Part shown: one piece after another, positions 51,551-63,635 of the stretch
How positions within the stretch are numbered: position 1 is the first letter of the stretch
Layout of the letters: every line of letters starts with the position of its first letter
Assembly (NCBI RefSeq): GCF_029227915.1
Contig: NC_079875.1
Span: forward strand, 22,499,001 to 22,563,000
DNA length: 64,000 nt
DNA from: Hydractinia symbiolongicarpus
Lineage: Eukaryota; Cnidaria; Hydrozoa; Anthoathecata; Hydractiniidae
Direction of reading: 5' to 3'
Made by a program: the position numbers and the translations under genes
The notes under the pieces: model-generated
The model's input: the letters and a program-made list of their open reading frames with translations, nothing else
What the model was told of the DNA's origin: nothing
Database searches by the model: none

Positions 51551-54362
51551 TTAACGCTGCTTTAACCATAGCAATCCAGCGACTACACCTAGCCCCGCCA
51601 CAATAACCGATCCAATAACCAGCGACCAATTTGTCGACTAATAAAAGAAGAATGATATTAACAGTCATACACACACAGTTTACAACAAACTTTGCAATAG
51701 AACGGGTACATTGGTAAAAGCATGTGCGCTTGCTCTATAACTTTCCACTAATAAAAATGTTGAAGATTGAAAACAAGGTTGACTCTACATGCTTTCCGCC
51801 AATGAGAACGAAGATTGGGAATGAAGTTGACTCTACATGATTTTCACCAATGAGAACGTAGAAGATTGGAAACAAAGTTGCTTGAGTAAAACTTTTTTGT
51901 TTTTTGTTAGAGCAACACCAATAAAATCTTCGTCACTTGACAAAAGTTGACCTAGTATTCCTTTTTATATTATTTTCTTATATTAAATATAAATTTGCAG
52001 TTCCATTGTTATCTCTTCTCGTCTATGTTTTGTTATTATTTATTAATTTCTTCAAAGAAGTTCATCAGAAAAAAACCTTCACAAACATTTTAAACGTCGT
52101 ACGACACTGTTTACTGACGTACGACACTGTTTACTGACAAGGCAAAACGAAATAGATACTGACGTTGGGAAAATTTATTTTTAATTGGTTAAAGCTGATT
52201 AGCGACAAAACCGCTTACGTCATCTTTTGCTTCATCGGTTGCCGGCTTTTTCTGTTGAAACATCCGTTGATACATTTCCTTCTCTTTTTCATGTGTAACA
52301 GCCAGCTTAGATTTCAAATGACCAAGCTCTTGCAGAATCATCTAACGCAAAAGAATTCAAAAATGAAAAGTCGAATAATCGACCGGAAAGCCTGTTGCAA
52401 TGCACAAAGAGTTAATTGATGCAAAGCGCGCACTGAATTGTAAAATATCAAAAGCGACACTTGTTACAATATATGGGCACATCACAAGGTTCATGCCAGA
52501 TAAACTCATCTAAAAAAGTTTGACAGTACAATTCCATTTTCTGACTTATCCCGATGATCCAATGAAAAAGACGATTTTTTCCTCACATTGCCTGACTTCC
52601 TTCGACCATCCAATAAAAGAGACGATTTTTCCCTCACACCCCCAGACTTTCCCGACCAGCCAATAAAGAGAAGATTTCTCCTCAACATCAAGTGTTTTTC
52701 ACAAGCATCTCTATTTTTTTCTAACGCGGTCGTACTGTTGCATATGATGTCATCACTACTGAAGCATCATGTCATTGTGAAACATTTCTTCATGAATACC
52801 TTATTGTTGGGATCCAACATGGATGCTTTTTTCATACACGTCAAAGCTTCTTCTTCTTTACCCAACCCACCGTAACACTAAGGATAAAATTTAATAAATA
52901 AATAAATAACAAAAAGAAGGTGGAGTTCCAGATAGAAAAAAATGGACACCAATTTTTCACGACATCAATTTTTCACGACATCAATTTGGCAAATTTAGCC
53001 TAAATCTCCTCGGGTAATTTGCAAAAATAAATGTTTCAACAAATATAGCTGAACACAAAAATTTTAAAAAGAAATTGAAAAAATGTGTAGAAAAAAGTTA
53101 ATACGCTAATTAACTGAGAAATGCGAAAGGAAAAACTACAAGAACGTAAAATCGTACTTTTAATCTCCTTAATTTCTGATTTCATTTTGCACAGATGCAT
53201 AGCGAAGACAACAAAAAAACACAAGTACCTTTCCTTTTCGGAACAGCGCTTTAACGTTGTCTGGCTCCAGACGAAGAACGTTATCCAACGATTGCATCGA
53301 CATAGCATAAGCTTTCACCTGCAAACAAAAAGCAATCCGAGCATTAAATAAGCAATCTTCGCATATTTAAAACGTAATTGAAAATCAAGTACCATTTCGC
53401 AAAGTAAGCTACTTACTTTCAGCTGAGCGGCGGATAAATTGTTCAGACATTTTACTTTCATCTGCAGAACGCTCTGTTAAAATGAACGTTAAAAAGTTTA
53501 ACTTAAACTAAATCCTAAAAGCTTGAAAAGAAGCATTATTTTATCGATTTTACTCGCCGCTGGTGGATTTGAAATCTACAAGTAAATAAAAGTCAATCCC
53601 GCATTGTTTTTCATTATGCAAAGATTTTCTCGAATAATTGACGCCCCATTTCTCAGCACTAGCTGTGTCCGGTTAATAACAAAACTGCTATTGATTTCAA
53701 ATTTAGTCTTTTTTTAGTAATCAAAAAAGCTCAGAAATATCCTTCACTCGAGCTTTAAATGAAGCAAAATTTAATCGGTGTTAACTTTGAAAAAAAAAAG
53801 ATTCTTACCACATCATCAGTTCCTTCTAAATACTTTAATCCTCTAAACAAAATGAAGTTAAAAAATGAAGTTAAAAAAGGAAAACAAATAAATTAGAAAC
53901 ATTTCTAAATGACTAAAAGAAGTTTTAGTATGCGCACCTTTTATAAGCATTTATTGAGCCTGAGTAATCTCCTCTCGCATATAAGTCATTTCCACGGATT
54001 CGTTTTTTGTCTCTAAAAAGAGGACCAGAAAATAAAATGGTAGCCCAGTAGTGATAGTGGTAAATATCAAAAAGGCAAAAGCATGCAAAAAAGCAAACGT
54101 TTTGTAGAAAAAAAGACATCATTACCCGTGAAGCGTCCTCTCTTCAGGCTTTAAACTTGATATTGTTTGGCCCTCCCTCACAGAGATAATTTCGAGTTCA
54201 TATGTGATAGCTGCATTGCGGGGAATGGGTGGTTTATATTCCAATCTGAACAAATATTGTGGTACAAAAAATTAATTTGCAAATGACCTGGTGGCCTTGT
54301 GGTAGAGCATTTACATTCAGTGCGGAAGGTCTTGGGTTAAAACCCCGATCCTTGGTTAAGTA

Positions 54363-54398
<36 letters not shown>

Positions 54399-56349
54399 GA
54401 AGGTTTATTCAAGACAAACACACCTGCCATAAATACCGTATGCATATCTTGCATCAGTGTATAAAAGCGCAACCTCTTGATCTTCCATTAACGCCAGCGC
54501 CAAATCAAAAGCTAAAATAGACAAGAAAAAAATTAACAAACATATACTGATCTTCTACATCCCTTTACAAAGTTTTTTATTCGTTTTTTTAAAGTTGGCA
54601 CCTTCTGCAGATACGTAGGTTTGCTTGGCAGTGTTTTCTAACATGCGGGAATTATGGAATAATCCAGTGCCAAAATATCGGGGAAAAGAATCATAAGGAC
54701 GTCCATGACCGCTGCAGATGTAAGATAGAGATAGCCTGAAGTTACTAATTATGAGAATAAATTCAAAATTTAACGTCATGTGCCAACACTGTTTGTCAGC
54801 GATTGCAAACTTGTTGATTCCCTAGCCCTCAAAAAAATAGTTCCTCGTTTGTATAAAATTTACCAGAAGAATCAGCAAATAATAAACGAATGGCATTGAA
54901 AGTGTTTAAAATTTTGAAAGCCTAAGATTCAAACACGTTTATAGTAAAACATTTAAAATACAAAATAACAAAACAACGTTCTTATCTACATTGACGATAC
55001 CTTGTATCACGTCTTCATCACCCAATACCAGCTGAATGCTACTGCTTTTATCCACAACTGTTCCATTCTCTAGTTTACCTTCACATCTAATTTCAACAAG
55101 ATCTCCTGTAATTGGTCTAGAGGAGCGTCCCTTTCCCTTTTTCACAATCTGAAAGAAAAATTGTTAACAATTTGAAATGTCAAAGTCAAATTTGGAAGTG
55201 AATTTAAGCTATCGACAATCCATAAAATACCTTCTTTTTTAGCAAACCATTTCCAAGAATGTCCAACCATTCATTTTCTGTCTTGTCAACTGATTCCTCT
55301 GTCTTCTTTTCGTTTCCAGCATTTTTTGCATCCTCAGTTCCTGTATCTTTCGCATCTTCAGTCCATGTTCCCATCACATCATTAGCCCCTGTTTCTTTCG
55401 TATTTTTAGTTCCTGTTTCTTTTGCATCTCCAGTCCCTGTTTCGTTCACATCATTAGCCCCTGTTTCGTTCACATCATTAGCCCCTGTTTCTTTCGTATT
55501 TTTAGCCCCTGTTTCGTTCATATCCTCAGTCCCCGTTCCTATCACATCTTCAGTCCCTGTTTCTTTCGCATCTTCAGTCCCTGTTTCTTTCGCATCTTCA
55601 GTCCTTGTTTCTTTCACATCCTCAGTCCCTGTTTCGTTCATATCCTCAGTCCCCGTTCCTATCACATCTTCAGTCCCTGTTTCTTTCGCATCTTCAGTCC
55701 CTGTTTCTTTCACATCCTCAGTCCCTGTTTCGTTCATATCCTCAGTCCCCGTTCCTATCACATCTTCAGTCCCTGTTTCTTTCGCATCTTCAGTCCCTGT
55801 TTCTTTCACATCCTCAGTCCCTGTTTCGTTCATATCCTCAGTCCCTGTTTCTTTCACATCTTCAGTCCCTGTTTCTTTCGCATTTTCAGACCTTGTTTCT
55901 TTCGCATCTTTAATTCCCGTTTCTTTCTCATCTTTGATCCCTCTCTTTTTAGAGTCTTCATTAACTCCTGATTTTAAGTTTTTATCATCATCGTCATTAT
56001 TTAGGTGAGAACTGCTAATTTCATGTGATACAGTTACCTTGGCTTCATGTGATTTTGAGTCAACAAAAGTACTTTCTGTTGAAATATTTAACTCAGATTG
56101 TTGAATTTTGATCCCTCCATTTTCTTCTTTGCATTGCTCACCCACAGCTGTCTCATGCACACTATCTTCTAACAGTCTGTATGATTTTTCAAAAATTTTC
56201 TCTGACACATTTTTATCTACGTGAATAAATTCTTTCTCATCCACACATTCAGTTTCTTTCTTTTTATTATTATCTCCTTCATTATTCTCTAAAGTATGTT
56301 CTACAATATTTCCTGTGTGTAACTTCCCATTTGCAAGTATTTCTTCCAT
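51551..56349 (-). CDS. FKBP8: FKBP8 (FKBP38) with repeat-expanded N-terminus, complete
   Basis: Tail-anchored immunophilin of mitochondria and ER, linked in mammals to Bcl-2, mitophagy and calmodulin. Exons (minus): 56349-55231, 55148-55001, 54511-54424, 54245-54126, 54012-53938, 53842-53809, 53473-53417, 53318-53229, 52877-52800, 52341-52219, 51637-51551. Total 2019 nt, 672 aa against about 412 in human. Residues 1-373 are exon 1: a polar acidic region, then about 25 degenerate 8-residue repeats of the type KETGTEDV (about 138-343), then the family motif EWLDILGNGLLKKK. The FKBP domain follows (GDLVEIRCEGKLENGT, LVLGDEDVIQ, ALLYTDARYAYG), then TPR helices (KKRIRGNDLYARGDYSGSIN, MKVKCLNNLSAAQLK, LRLEPDNVKALFRKGK). 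It ends in a transmembrane anchor (SLVIGSVIVAGLGVVAGLLW) and KQR. Confidence 0.95.
51735..51885. repeat. ~55-bp tandem repeat, about 2.7 copies
   Basis: Units share GTTGACTCTACATG and CCAATGAGAACG. Located in the last FKBP8 intron. A further three-copy repeat of about 66 bp (around GACGATTTTTTCCTCACA) lies at 52538-52683 in the preceding intron. Confidence 0.6.
54286..54399 (+). mobile_element. Truncated SINE of the second family
   Basis: GTGGCCTTGTGGTAGAGCA and GGTCTTGGGTTAAAACCCC match the head at 41028. It ends in about eight TAA triplets. Lies in FKBP8 intron 3. Confidence 0.65.
55320..55935 (-). repeat. 24-bp coding tandem repeat in FKBP8 exon 1
   Basis: Translated on the minus strand this gives runs of ETGTEDV/AK. 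Higher-order units of several 24-mers are themselves repeated (for example the ETGTEDVIGTGTEDMN block appears three times). The opposite strand is also open for 249 codons, which is a by-product of the repeat. Confidence 0.9.
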
Positions 56350-56359
56350 TTTATTTCAC

Positions 56360-56375
56360 CTAGAAAACTGCATAT
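56360..56375 (-). other. 3' splice site just upstream of FKBP8 ATG
   Basis: ATGCAGTTTTCTAG is a good acceptor; the exon would begin at 56359, leaving only GTGAAATAAA before the ATG. This fits either a 5' UTR intron or addition of a spliced leader in trans. Confidence 0.5.
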
Positions 56376-56647
56376 CATAATTGTCTTTAGTCGAAATGGT
56401 AGCAGGAAAAAATAAAACTGAGAAGTTATTTCTTAGGCTTAGGCTACAAACTAATGACAGTTTCATGCTTCTGCCATTCTCAAGAACATCACAAGCAAAG
56501 CAGAGACATGCTACTATTAAAGCATAAAAAATGTGACACACCTAGCACAAGATTTTAGATATTAATTCACTTTACATTTTTTTAGAACTGTTAACTACCC
56601 TTTATATACATTTACAAAGAAAAAGCACCAAATAATTTTAGTTGTGG

Positions 56648-57959
56648 TCACACGAACTGCGTTTTACTAGTATCTCTATTACGCAGTCCATTATTCTTGT
56701 CTTCTACTAACACCGAAGGTAAAATCATTTGACTGTCTGTTTCATCAATGTTTGAGTCAGTTATTTGACTGTCTGCTTTTTTTTGTTGCATATGTTCAGC
56801 GTTAATGAGCAGACTGCCTGGCACAACAAACTTTTGAAAAACTCTAAAATCAAAAAGATTATAGTATAAAATATTTGCAGAGCTAATATTTTGTTGAAAA
56901 CCTAAATTGACATGCAAATTATTGACAAATTGATGTCAGCTATATTTTTGTTTTTAATCAGTTAAGGGTTCAGATTATGAGTTTTAAGGTATGCAAGTTA
57001 AATATATTATTTACCTATCATACAAAAGATCTATCCCATTGGAATATTCAGTATAATCCCTTTCTGTAAATTCCTAAACAAAAATTAAAAATAATTTCAA
57101 TTAAGAGAATACTTATTTTAAGAAGTTATTGCAAGAGCATTATAATTTTCACTGTTCATGGCCTAGCGCATACCTTGGCACCATATCGTGCATGCTCATA
57201 GAGAAACGTAACAGCCTCACATAATTCTTCTTTCTCCTCAAATGGTGAATATGGCGGCTTCTGAAGGCTGATTAAATGCTCCCGGACAGTTTGAGATGGT
57301 TTTCTTGCCAGACTGATATTAACTCGACATAAAAGTTCATCTAGGACAGGTAAAACCTCATGAAAGACAGGAAAAAAACTTCATTAGAGACAGGGTTTTC
57401 CATGATATATTATTTATCATACATGACTAGTTAATAAACATTTTTTTTACCTAAACAACTCATTAAATCAAAAGCTTTTCTTCGAAACTTGTAACTGCTA
57501 TCATCTAAAAATTAATTAATTTTTAAACACAAAGGAGAAACACGATGATGCTAAAAATTTTTACTATAGCAACAGCTATGTGAATTGCACTAATTCTACT
57601 ACTCAATCTTAAACTTACAAATTTATTTACCTCTTTCATCAACGAATGAACTGTATATTGGTTCATGTTGACCCTGATCACTTAACAATTTTGGTTCAAG
57701 GCGCATCTCAGAGATCCTATTAAAAGTTTCTTCAATCTCTTTTCGAAGATCCTTAAACATTAATTATTATTACAAGCTAGCTCGCCCATTAGCATTTCAT
57801 CACAAAAGCATAAAATACTCAAACTGGGATATACAAAAGTAAGAATCAATCATGTACCTTTGGTGCACTATGACCTGCTTGATCCACAGGTCCCTTTCTT
57901 GATATTAAAAATAACCTCAGAATTTGACGCTTTGCCCAAAACACAACGAACACAACTCC
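56648..57959 (-). CDS. C1orf43: C1orf43-like protein, all but the first exon
   Basis: Exons (minus): 57959-57858, 57751-57631, 57504-57451, 57313-57174, 57073-57015, 56843-56648 (stop TGA at 56648-56650). They encode 223 aa; human C1orf43 is about 253. Matching order of motifs: FWAKRQILRLFLISRKGP and GHSAPKDLRKEIEETFNRI (human has FVKRQIMRF, RRGP and GHNAPKDLKEEI), RRKAFDLM, REHLISLQKPPYSPF, EHARYGAKEFTERDY. The first listed exon begins inside the N-terminal transmembrane segment (GVVFVVFW); the start exon with the rest of it should lie upstream, and I could not find it between 58000 and 63500. The acceptor at 57314 was chosen because it alone keeps the frame. Biochemical role not established. 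Confidence 0.85.
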
Positions 57960-59989
57960 CTAAAGAGTAAAATCAATATCTTTATACTTGTATACGTTTG
58001 TCTGTCCTGCAGAATAGTAACCGCAGTAGTGAATGCAGTAAATAAAGGATGTGCGAACCCATGGATTTATCTACGGGCCAATGAATAGTAAATTTAAATA
58101 CAACAAAATATGTTTAACAATTCATTCAAAGTTATATAAATTCAGTGCCACACCCAAACATTGTTAAGAAATGTTGTTGAGAAACTTGTGCATCTTTAGC
58201 CAATCTACAGGGAGTTACACCTAAATTCCCTCTGGTACTGCAAGCCCAGCCATGGTAAAAACATCATACAATGGTAAAATATTAACTTGCCCATCCTCCC
58301 TTTAAAGAAAAAACATTGGGTGTTTGACACGTCTGTGATAAGAGTTGAATATATTTTTAAAGTTTTTACCATGCCAAAGAATATTATTGCAACTAACAAT
58401 CTTCCCTGTGCCAAGAATTCAAATAAATGTCTATCTTCTCCACTTAGGGCTGATGATGACATGTTTAATTATTTTCCTAAAAATAAAATTATAAAATTAT
58501 AATAAAGTCAACTTTGTTTTTCTTGAAAAAACTCTTAATTTTATCTGATGTTTAGAACCCCAAGCTTGCCATAGCATACATGACAGAGTTAATATTTAAA
58601 GAAAATTATTACTGGTTTCCTGCTTTGATATAGACAATCCTTTTTTATAAACAAGATTCAAAGAAAAATATAAACTTTTGTTGGCAGTTACGCGCTTGTA
58701 AACCTTTTTCAAAATATTTTTGAAGTTTTGATGCTGCCTTTATTAAGTATGATTTTTCTTTGCTCACAATATGTATTTAAGATGTTTTTATATAGGCTAG
58801 GTTGTGAATAATAATTTAATACTATTGTCTGTGTCCTATATGTATGCGACTAAGATGAAAACATGCAAAAAGTTTTTAAACTATGTGTGCTTAATCATGC
58901 AAACACGAATAAGACTTTTTTTTTCTTTTGTAATGTGTGCTTAAACATGCTAACATCTCCAGCCCTTGCTATTTAGCAAAAAGTAAACAAAAAATTGCCC
59001 AGGTAAATCAAACTCAACAACTCTCGACAAAAATTTTTTTTTACTGAGTCATTTTCTAGCATTTTTAATGCAGGTCAAAAGGCCTTACTAGAAGGAAAAA
59101 TGATGTCATGTGGTTGTTCGCATGCCCATAACTACAATTTGCGTGTCATTGCATTTCTTATGTTATAAGTATATGAGGATGTTTAATCTTGTGAACTTTA
59201 CACAAGAGTGTCTGAACTAGTGACTCTCTCATGCGTAATTCCCATGTCTTTGATATTCAAAGTAATGTTTAATTGAAAATGAAGAGAGTTAATTACTTAT
59301 ATATTGCCAAACTGACGTTAACATCTTTTTATTATCTCATTTACTTAAATTTTGACTTAAATTTTGATGTCCTAAAAATGAATTCTTGATTAAGAGTTCA
59401 TTTTTAGGACATCAAAATTTAAGTCATAGGAATTCTTTTCCAATGTTGCACAAATTGTCAAAAAAAGTACCTCAGCAAAAAAAATGGCTGATTGCCAAGG
59501 TAATTGTGAGGGTTGGATCTCCTCCAACGTGTACTTCTTTGATAATAATATACTGTATAACATTTTAATGAACAACATGTTGAAAAGAAGAAGGCTAAAA
59601 CTAATAAGAAAATAATAAAAAAGAAAATGGCCGACAGAACTTTGTATATTTTTTATATTATTTCTTTTTTTTTGTTATGCTGTATTCTAATTTTTACTAT
59701 TTCTTTTGCCAACATATGATAGAGAGAAAGAGAATCAACAGGTGTCCTCTCAATACTGCTATCAACATGTGTCCTCTCAACAGCTCACTTGCCTGGAAAC
59801 TTTACACAACTTAACACTAAACATATTTTTGATGGTGTCTTTAAACTTTAAAAGCTATACAGAAGTACGCCTATATACAGTCAGGGAAATCCTCTTAATT
59901 AAGCTGTACACTTAATTTGGATGTCAGCTTAATTAGGATGTATATGTTCTGACCCAACTATGGACGCCGGCTTTAAACGTAGGACTGAC

Positions 59990-60440
59990 CCCCCTTTAGA
60001 CAGGCCGGCCCGTCAAAAGACGGGTCAGTGCGTTCACAATCAGGATGGCCCATCTATTGACGAGCCAGTCTAAATTTGGACAAATGTATGCGAAACGTCT
60101 AAGTTGGTACAGGCCCAACTATTGACGAAGGAATCTCTTGCTTTTAAAAGTCGTGTCATCAGATGGGACAAACTTAACTGTACACAAAGGTCTCTTGCAA
60201 TTTTAGAAAATGTGTCATAAGATGGGACAGGCCTAACTATTAACAAACAATTCCCATGCCTTTAAAAGACTGTCATAAGATGGGACAGGCCCAACTATTG
60301 ACAAACAATTCCCATGCTTTTAGAAGACTGTGTCATAGGATGGGACAGGCCCATCTATTGACAAAGGACACTTGTGTTTTTAAAAATCGTAGTAAAAAAA
60401 GGACAGATCCAACTTTTGACACTTTTTTAGAAACACCCAC
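59990..60440. repeat. ~65-bp tandem repeat
   Basis: Units contain CATAAGATGGGACAGGCC, CAACTATTGACAAACAA and CCCATGC..TTTA. About six degenerate copies inside the 3.25-kb element. Confidence 0.7.
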
Positions 60441-60623
60441 AACATGGGTCAGTTTGAAGACTTCCAGACTAAAGTTAAGCCTTGTATCATGGAAAACACA
60501 CTGTTTCCAATTTTAAAAAAATTGAAGACAGGTCTGACAAATGCAGTGTCTATAGGAGAGGACAAAAGAAAACAAAAAATATACAGAGAAAAATAAATCA
60601 TGAATTCTCTAAATATAATCTAC

Positions 60624-60800
60624 CGTATTTTCCGGTATATAACCCGCACATCGTATAACCCGCAGCTCAGCTTTTTTGGGAGTTTTAAACTAGATGCTAC
60701 CAGATAGCCGCACCTTTGTATAACCCGCATAAAATTTCAATCAATGTGTTTTACTTACCCACACCTTTGCATAACCCGCACAGTTAAGAAAAAAATTCAG
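60624..60800. repeat. CCGTATTTTCCGG / TATAACCCGCA repeat
   Basis: ACCGTATTTTCCGGTATATA is followed by four copies of TATAACCCGCA within 160 bp. The opening resembles a widespread animal transposon end (remembered, not searched). Confidence 0.5.
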
Positions 60801-61139
60801 CGTATATTTACTTTCCCTAATCATTTTATAAACATGTGCGTGTGTTCTGTTTTTTTTTTTCATGCTGGAGACAAGTGGGGAAGTTTAAACTTGTGAACCG
60901 AAGGTAGCGAAGATAAAAAAAGAAAATTACAGTACAGTCTGAATGTACTCTACCGCGGATGCGAAACTCGCATGAATAGTTACACAAAACAACAACATAG
61001 TGATAGCTTTTGTATTTTTAAGAAAATAATTGACAAACAATGACCCCACGCGATTGATTGTTTAATCACAATAGGTTGCAAGATCAATTTTAGCGTTCTA
61101 TTTTGCGCGAACACTTTTGAAATTTTTAATTGCAGTAAT

Positions 61140-61590
61140 TAAATATAAAAGTTAGATCGTATTTTTAAAGTTTAAAAACGTAAAGCGGTGATAGAAATGT
61201 TTTTTAAGATCGCATTTTTTAGATCACATTTTAAAAGTTTAAGTACGAAAAACCGCGATAGAAATGTTTTTTAAAATCAAATTTTAAAAGTTTATAAACG
61301 TATAGCAGCAATAAAATTGCTTTTTAAGATCACATTTTAAAAGTTTATAAATGAAAAGCGGCGAAAGAAATGTTTGTTAAGATCACATTTTAAAAGTTTA
61401 TAAACTAAAAACGGTGACAGAAAAGATTTTTTAGATCGCATTTTAAAAGTTTATAAACGAAAAGCGGCGATAGAAAAGATTTTTTAGATCGCGTTTTAAA
61501 AGTTTAAGAAAGAAGAACGGCGATAGAAATGTTTTTTAGATTGCATTTTAAAAGTTTAAAAACGAAAAGCAGCGATAGAAATGTTTTTAT
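61140..61590. repeat. ~55-bp tandem repeat, array 1 of 2
   Basis: About eight units with the word pattern AAAGTTTAWRAACGAAAAGC, GGCGATAGAAATG and TTTTTTAGATCGCATTTTA. A second array of about 2.5 units is at 62483-62615. Confidence 0.75.
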
Positions 61591-62620
61591 TTGTTTCAAT
61601 AAAAAAGTATGTGGAAGGATTTATTTTATGCTGTTTGTTAAAAAGGAAATGTTTTCATTGAGAAATGTAGATATTGTATTTATTTCAGAATATACACTAT
61701 TTGTTTTAGAAAAATAAAATGTAGTTGTATTCTTTTAATAAAAAAACACACAAGTCATTTAATAGTTGTGAACAATGCTTCTCACAGGAATTAATAATTA
61801 AGTTGTGAAATCGTGTCAATTAAATCTAAAAATGATACCTGCTATATTGCTCTATTACCAGAAGCAAATCATTTCAACGTGCTCAATTTGATTGCAAAGA
61901 TATAAATAGATTAGAATTACATTCAACACAAAAAAAAATAAGTTCCAGAATTGTGTTTCAGAGAGAGCTCTTACTATGAGCACTGGCAAGCAATAAAAGT
62001 TAAGGCAATCTCACTGTGTGAAAAAAAATAATTCACATAGTTGAAGTAAGATTGCGTAGATATACAGTATCGCCTGAATGTAATGTTACATGTGCACGAT
62101 AGTTATCACCTTTACATGAGCTTTCAGTAGCGTCATAACTTTTGTTTTTATTATATATCCATTGTTAAATACATGATCTATTTTTGCATGTCAAAAACAA
62201 TAGAGTTCGTGTCCCACATATAAAATTTAACGATCCCATGAAATTTTCGTGTGGCTTATTGTTTTTTATAATTACCGCAGTTGCCAAAGGATTAACCCAA
62301 AAAAATGTTTAAAAAGTTAATTACCCTTCGTGTCTCTATTGTTTCAGCACACGAACATCTTTTATTGACACATGAATTCATTTGTTAATGTATCTCCGAT
62401 TTTGTAAACGCATAAGCAAATGTTATTGTTCTGCACACAAAGGAAATGTTATATGTTTTGTCTATACATGCATCGAGTTATAAAGACTTAAAATTTTAAG
62501 AACGAAGAACAGCAATAGAAAAGCTTCGTTAGATCGCATTTTAAAAGTTTAAGAACGATGAACAGCAATAGAAAAGCTTCGTTAGATCGCATTTTAAAAA
62601 TTTAAGAACGAAAAGTTTTC

Positions 62621-62652
<32 letters not shown>

Positions 62653-63561
62653 GCTATATATATATTATTTTCTGAAGTTTGTAACCAAATAAAATATTGA
62701 ATAAATATTGAATAATAATAATAATAATAATATCTAACTGAATAAATCCAATATTTATGTACATATAAACATCTCAAATACATTAGTTTTTTCGTAGCAC
62801 CCCGGCACTCTGCTAAATTTGAAGTTTTAAAAATGTCTGCTTAAATAGGCTGTATCACTTGACATGACATCCTAACTAGGATGCAGTACAGCTTGAATAG
62901 ATACAGCTTGAAATATAATGCCTTTTTTATAATGTAGTGGTCAAACTGACGATAAAAGAGCTGCAACAGTGATTCTGCTAAAATTTACATTTTTCGAGAA
63001 ATCAGGGAAAAACTTTTTCTACCTCCTAATTTAGATGTATGTCACCTAATTAAGCTGTATGATACAGCGTATGTAGAAGATCTCCAAATTAAGCTATAAA
63101 GCTTAATTAAGAGGATTTCCCTGACTGATATAGTTAGGCCAGGCCAGCAATATGCGTCCTAAACAGAGCAAAATAGCTATAGGTCAGATATAACATTTTA
63201 AGACACTTAAAAATTTCTTAAAGCCAACCAGCTACTGGCTAGTAGGAAAGTATCCATAATGATTAATTTCATGCAGGAGGACATTCTTTTTGTTGACATA
63301 TCACGCTCCCGCTCCCTTCTTTCGATTTGTACCTTTTCGTCTGCGATGAAGAGCACTTTAAATATGCTCGTAATTTAAGGAACGTAGCAATCCAAAATTG
63401 ATAATTTTGGTATGTTCTGCGATTTCCCAACTCTCTGTTTTCTGATTTGTTTTGGTCGTAAAATATTTATGCCACAAATCATTTATCAATCAACACTCAA
63501 AAACATTTGCTGGGCTGTCCATGTTTGCTGGTAAAGACTGTTGAAAAAAATTGGATTAATC

Positions 63562-63635
63562 ATGGTTTACTTTTTCTCTGTATCACGTAAAGAAAACGTG
63601 GAAGATTATTTTGATATTGGACAGGAGGTTGGAAG
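63562..63635 (+). CDS. DAPK: First coding exon of a DAPK-family kinase (partial)
   Basis: The ATG at 63562 opens 24 codons ending in a consensus donor (GGAAG|gtaaaa, phase 2). The peptide segment RKENVEDYFDIGQEVG matches the N-terminus of death-associated protein kinases (human DAPK1 has RQENVDDYYDTGEELG), which leads into the glycine-rich ATP loop. The next exon should supply SGxF and lies beyond the window. A short upstream ATG frame (63520) ends before this start. Transcription is to the right, away from C1orf43. The family call rests on 16 residues. Confidence 0.75.

Larger units (their letters stand above)
59878..63127. mobile_element. 3.25-kb inverted-repeat element, pogo/Tigger-like ends
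   Basis: Left end CAGTCAGGGAAATCCTCTTA at 59878 and its inverse at 63108-63127; similarity runs about 28 bp through TTAATTAAGCT. Flanks are TATA-rich, so a TA duplication is plausible but not clean. No transposase frame. The interior holds three kinds of tandem array and a separate repeat (60640-60800). Confidence 0.6.

Noticed and set aside
55259-56008. 249-codon open frame on the plus strand (SVPVSFASSVPVSF repeats)
   Set aside because: It is the antisense of the FKBP8 repeat. A 24-bp unit without stops in one frame is open in the complementary frame too. No splice or homology support.
58205-58462. 85-codon minus-strand frame as the missing first exon of C1orf43
   Set aside because: No donor in the right phase and no match to the N-terminal transmembrane segment expected before GVVFVVFW.
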